NCBI GenBank assembly: GCA_945874855.1
Contig: CAMCIP010000119.1
Location: 1 to 7,057 of the forward strand
Length of the DNA stretch: 7,057 bases
DNA from: Brevundimonas vancanneytii
GTDB taxonomy: Bacteria > Pseudomonadota > Alphaproteobacteria > Caulobacterales > Caulobacteraceae
Reading direction: 5' to 3'
Below the pieces are notes generated by a model. It did not search any database. It was not told the origin of the DNA and saw only the letters and a list, made by a program, of their open reading frames with translations. This document shows, piece by piece, positions 5,498 to 7,057 of the stretch. Numbering within the stretch: position 1 is the first letter of the stretch; each line of letters begins with the position of its first letter. The translations under genes and the position numbers were made by a program.

Positions 5498-6652
5498 CTA
5501 GCCGATCACCCTCAGCACCGCCTCGGCGGCGATCTCCGACGGATCGCGGCCTTCGCGGCCCATCAGGTCGAGGGCGGCGGTCTGGCGTGCGGCCTGATCG
5601 GCGCGCAGGTCGGGATTGGCCAGCAGCCGTCCGACCTCGCGGGCGAAGGCGTCCGGCGTGGCGTCCTTCTGGATCAGCTCGCGGGCGATCTCCTCGTCCG
5701 CGGCGTGATTGAACAGGGTCGCGTACTTGCCGGTGAAGAAGGGCTTCATGATCGCATAGCTGAGCGGCTGGAAGCGGTAGCCGATGACCATGGGGGCGCC
5801 CGCCAGCGCCAGTTCGGTCGACACCGTGCCGCTGGTGGCGAGCGCCACCGTCGCGGCCTTCATGGCGGCGTGCTTGTCGGGCTCCTCGACCCGGTGCGCA
5901 GGGACCGGCCAGGCGTCAATGGCAGCGCGCACCTGGTCAGCCACCGTGCCGGCGACGACGACCGCGAGCTCCAGATCGGGCCATCGCGCCTTCAACTGCG
6001 CCGCGGCCTGTCCGTAGATCGGGGCCATGAAGCGGATCTCGGCCGGCCGGCTACCCGGCAGGACCAGCAGCAGGGGGGCACCCGGTGCCATGCCGCGCGC
6101 GGCGCGGAAGGCGACAGGGTCGGCGCCCGACATGTCCACGTGCAGGGCCTGGGACCCCACCACGGTCGTGGGCAGGCCTTCCCGCTCGAACCAGGGGGCA
6201 TCGAAGGCATAGAGGGCCAGCAGGTGGTCGACCGCCCGCGCGAGGGACTTCGCCCGCCCCGGCCGCGACGCCCAGACCTGGGGGCCGACGTATTTGATCA
6301 GCGGCAGGTCGGGCCGGACCGCGCGGATGGCCTCGGCCACGCGGATTGTGAAGCCCCAACTGTCGATCAGGACGACGGCGTCGGGCCGCTCGGCCACGGC
6401 CATCGCCACGGTGTCGGCGACCCGGCGGCGCACCGTGCGATAGGCCATCAGCCCCTCGAGCCAGCCCAGGATCGACAGCTCGGCGATGTCGAAAGGGCTG
6501 GCCACGCCTTCGGCGGCCATGGCCGCGCCGCCCACACCGACGAAGGTCACCCCCGCGCCCAGTTGCGCATTGAGCGCCCGCGCGAGGCCGGCGCCCAGGG
6601 CGTCGCCCGACGCCTCGGCCGCCACCAGCATGATCTTGAGCGGACGGCTCAT
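5498..6652 (-). CDS. lpxB: Lipid A disaccharide synthase
   Basis: GT19 glycosyltransferase that joins lipid X (2,3-diacylglucosamine-1-phosphate) to UDP-2,3-diacylglucosamine, making the tetraacyl disaccharide of lipid A and releasing UDP. It works at the cytoplasmic face of the inner membrane. It has 384 residues (E. coli 382). Family motifs are VAAEASGD (10-17, Glu13 equivalent to E. coli E15), Asp97 in LIDSWGF (equivalent to the essential E. coli D98), YVGPQVWASRPGRAK (121-135), LPGSRPAEI (198-206) and the nucleotide-sugar site ATSGTVSTELALAGAPMVIGYR region (272-293). The loop after Asp97 reads SWGF where E. coli has APDF. The start ATG overlaps the lpxI stop as ATGA, implying translational coupling. 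The frame is open upstream for 107 more codons, but those overlap lpxI and are low-complexity Arg/Gly, so they are not coding. Substrate supply comes directly from LpxI. Confidence 0.96.
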   Translation of the reverse strand: MSRPLKIMLVAAEASGDALGAGLARALNAQLGAGVTFVGVGGAAMAAEGVASPFDIAELSILGWLEGLMAYRTVRRRVADTVAMAVAERPDAVVLIDSWGFTIRVAEAIRAVRPDLPLIKYVGPQVWASRPGRAKSLARAVDHLLALYAFDAPWFEREGLPTTVVGSQALHVDMSGADPVAFRAARGMAPGAPLLLVLPGSRPAEIRFMAPIYGQAAAQLKARWPDLELAVVVAGTVADQVRAAIDAWPVPAHRVEEPDKHAAMKAATVALATSGTVSTELALAGAPMVIGYRFQPLSYAIMKPFFTGKYATLFNHAADEEIARELIQKDATPDAFAREVGRLLANPDLRADQAARQTAALDLMGREGRDPSEIAAEAVLRVIG

Positions 6653-7057
6653 TCCGGTGGCCTGACCGGCTCGCCCCAGACGTAGAGGCCCAGCCGGTCG
6701 GCGGCCGCGACGACGGCGGGGCGGTCGATCAGGATCAGCCGCGCGGCGCGCCCGCCCACGCCCGCCAGTCCGGCGGCGGCGGCCAATTCGATCGTGCGCA
6801 CACCGATCACGGGCATGTCGACGCGCAGGTCCTGGATCGGCTTGGGCGCCTTGCCCAAGGCCCCCCTGCGCGCCGAGGCCGAGCCACGCAGATCGGCCGG
6901 CAGGCCCGCGACGCGGGTCAGCATGGCGTCCGTGCCCTCCTGCGCCTCGACCGCCAGCACCAGGCCATCGCACACGACCGCGCCCTGACCGATGTCCAGT
7001 TCTCCGGACTTTTCCGCGACGTGCAGGGCCTTCCTCAGGTCGGAAAGCTGGGCATCC
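6649..7057 (-). CDS. lpxI: UDP-2,3-diacylglucosamine pyrophosphatase LpxI (DUF1009), 5' end missing
   Basis: Hydrolyses UDP-2,3-diacylglucosamine to lipid X and UMP, the step before LpxB. LpxI replaces LpxH in many alphaproteobacteria and was defined in Caulobacter crescentus. The last 135 codons are visible. The frame enters at the window edge reading DAQLSDLRKALHVAEKSG and continues through DIGQGAVVCDGLVLAVEAQ and EGTDAML, the typical core of the C-terminal DUF1009 domain. It then passes KPIQDLRVDMPVIGVRTIE and a final IDRPAVVAAADRLGLYVWG segment. This is roughly half of the usual length of about 280 residues. An internal GTG at 6975 could be mistaken for a start, but the frame runs through it with family-like sequence. 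The stop overlaps the lpxB start by four bases. In this group the gene usually follows lpxA, which would lie beyond the window. Confidence 0.93.
   Translation of the reverse strand, partial: DAQLSDLRKALHVAEKSGELDIGQGAVVCDGLVLAVEAQEGTDAMLTRVAGLPADLRGSASARRGALGKAPKPIQDLRVDMPVIGVRTIELAAAAGLAGVGGRAARLILIDRPAVVAAADRLGLYVWGEPVRPPE

Noticed and set aside
5705..6685. Plus-strand open frame of 326 codons opposite lpxB
   Set aside because: It is antisense to lpxB, whose motifs and overlap with lpxI are clear; the His/Gly/Arg-rich translation is a shadow.
6653..6973. N-terminal extension of lpxB by 107 codons
   Set aside because: The extension is in the shadow frame of lpxI and is low-complexity Arg/Gly. 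The ATG at 6652 gives the family N-terminus and an ATGA overlap.
6649..6975. A separate 108-codon gene starting at GTG 6975
   Set aside because: The frame continues unbroken to the window edge with LpxI-like sequence, so this is the 3' part of lpxI and not a short gene.

Overview
The window is GC-rich (about two thirds G+C by eye) alphaproteobacterial chromosome. The best fit is Caulobacterales, such as Brevundimonas or a Caulobacter relative. The basis is the gltX-gltA pair running into a convergent lpxI-lpxB pair, the use of LpxI rather than LpxH for lipid A, GCTANAWC-like -10 elements and many weak Shine-Dalgarno sites. The genus is inferred from protein style, not from a search. No mobile element, tRNA, rRNA or CRISPR array is visible.

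Layout: positions 1-27 on the minus strand look like the first codons of a divergent gene, possibly comEC. A roughly 50-base divergent control region follows. On the plus strand come gltX (glutamyl-tRNA synthetase), an 85-base gap with a direct repeat, gltA (citrate synthase), an 81-base gap with an imperfect dyad, and then a large exported protein. That protein joins a DUF305 ferritin-like domain to an LVIVD-type beta-propeller. A long perfect-but-one hairpin at 5432-5477 separates it from the minus-strand genes lpxB (lipid A disaccharide synthase) and the 3' part of lpxI (UDP-2,3-diacylglucosamine pyrophosphatase). These two overlap by four bases (ATGA) and act in consecutive steps of lipid A synthesis.

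Four of the genes are housekeeping: glutamate charging, entry to the TCA cycle, and two lipid A steps. The accessory gene is the DUF305-propeller fusion at 2994-5423. It has a Sec signal peptide, paired His/Met motifs in the DUF305 part, a Met/His-rich linker made of an 8-residue tandem repeat, and a cysteine-containing propeller with several conserved-looking histidines. These features suggest a periplasmic or surface metal-binding protein, probably for copper, but this is inference. It is the best candidate here for a poorly described system. Smaller points of interest are the cysteine-free GluRS, the variant LpxB active-site loop, and the unexplained repeats in the three intergenic gaps.
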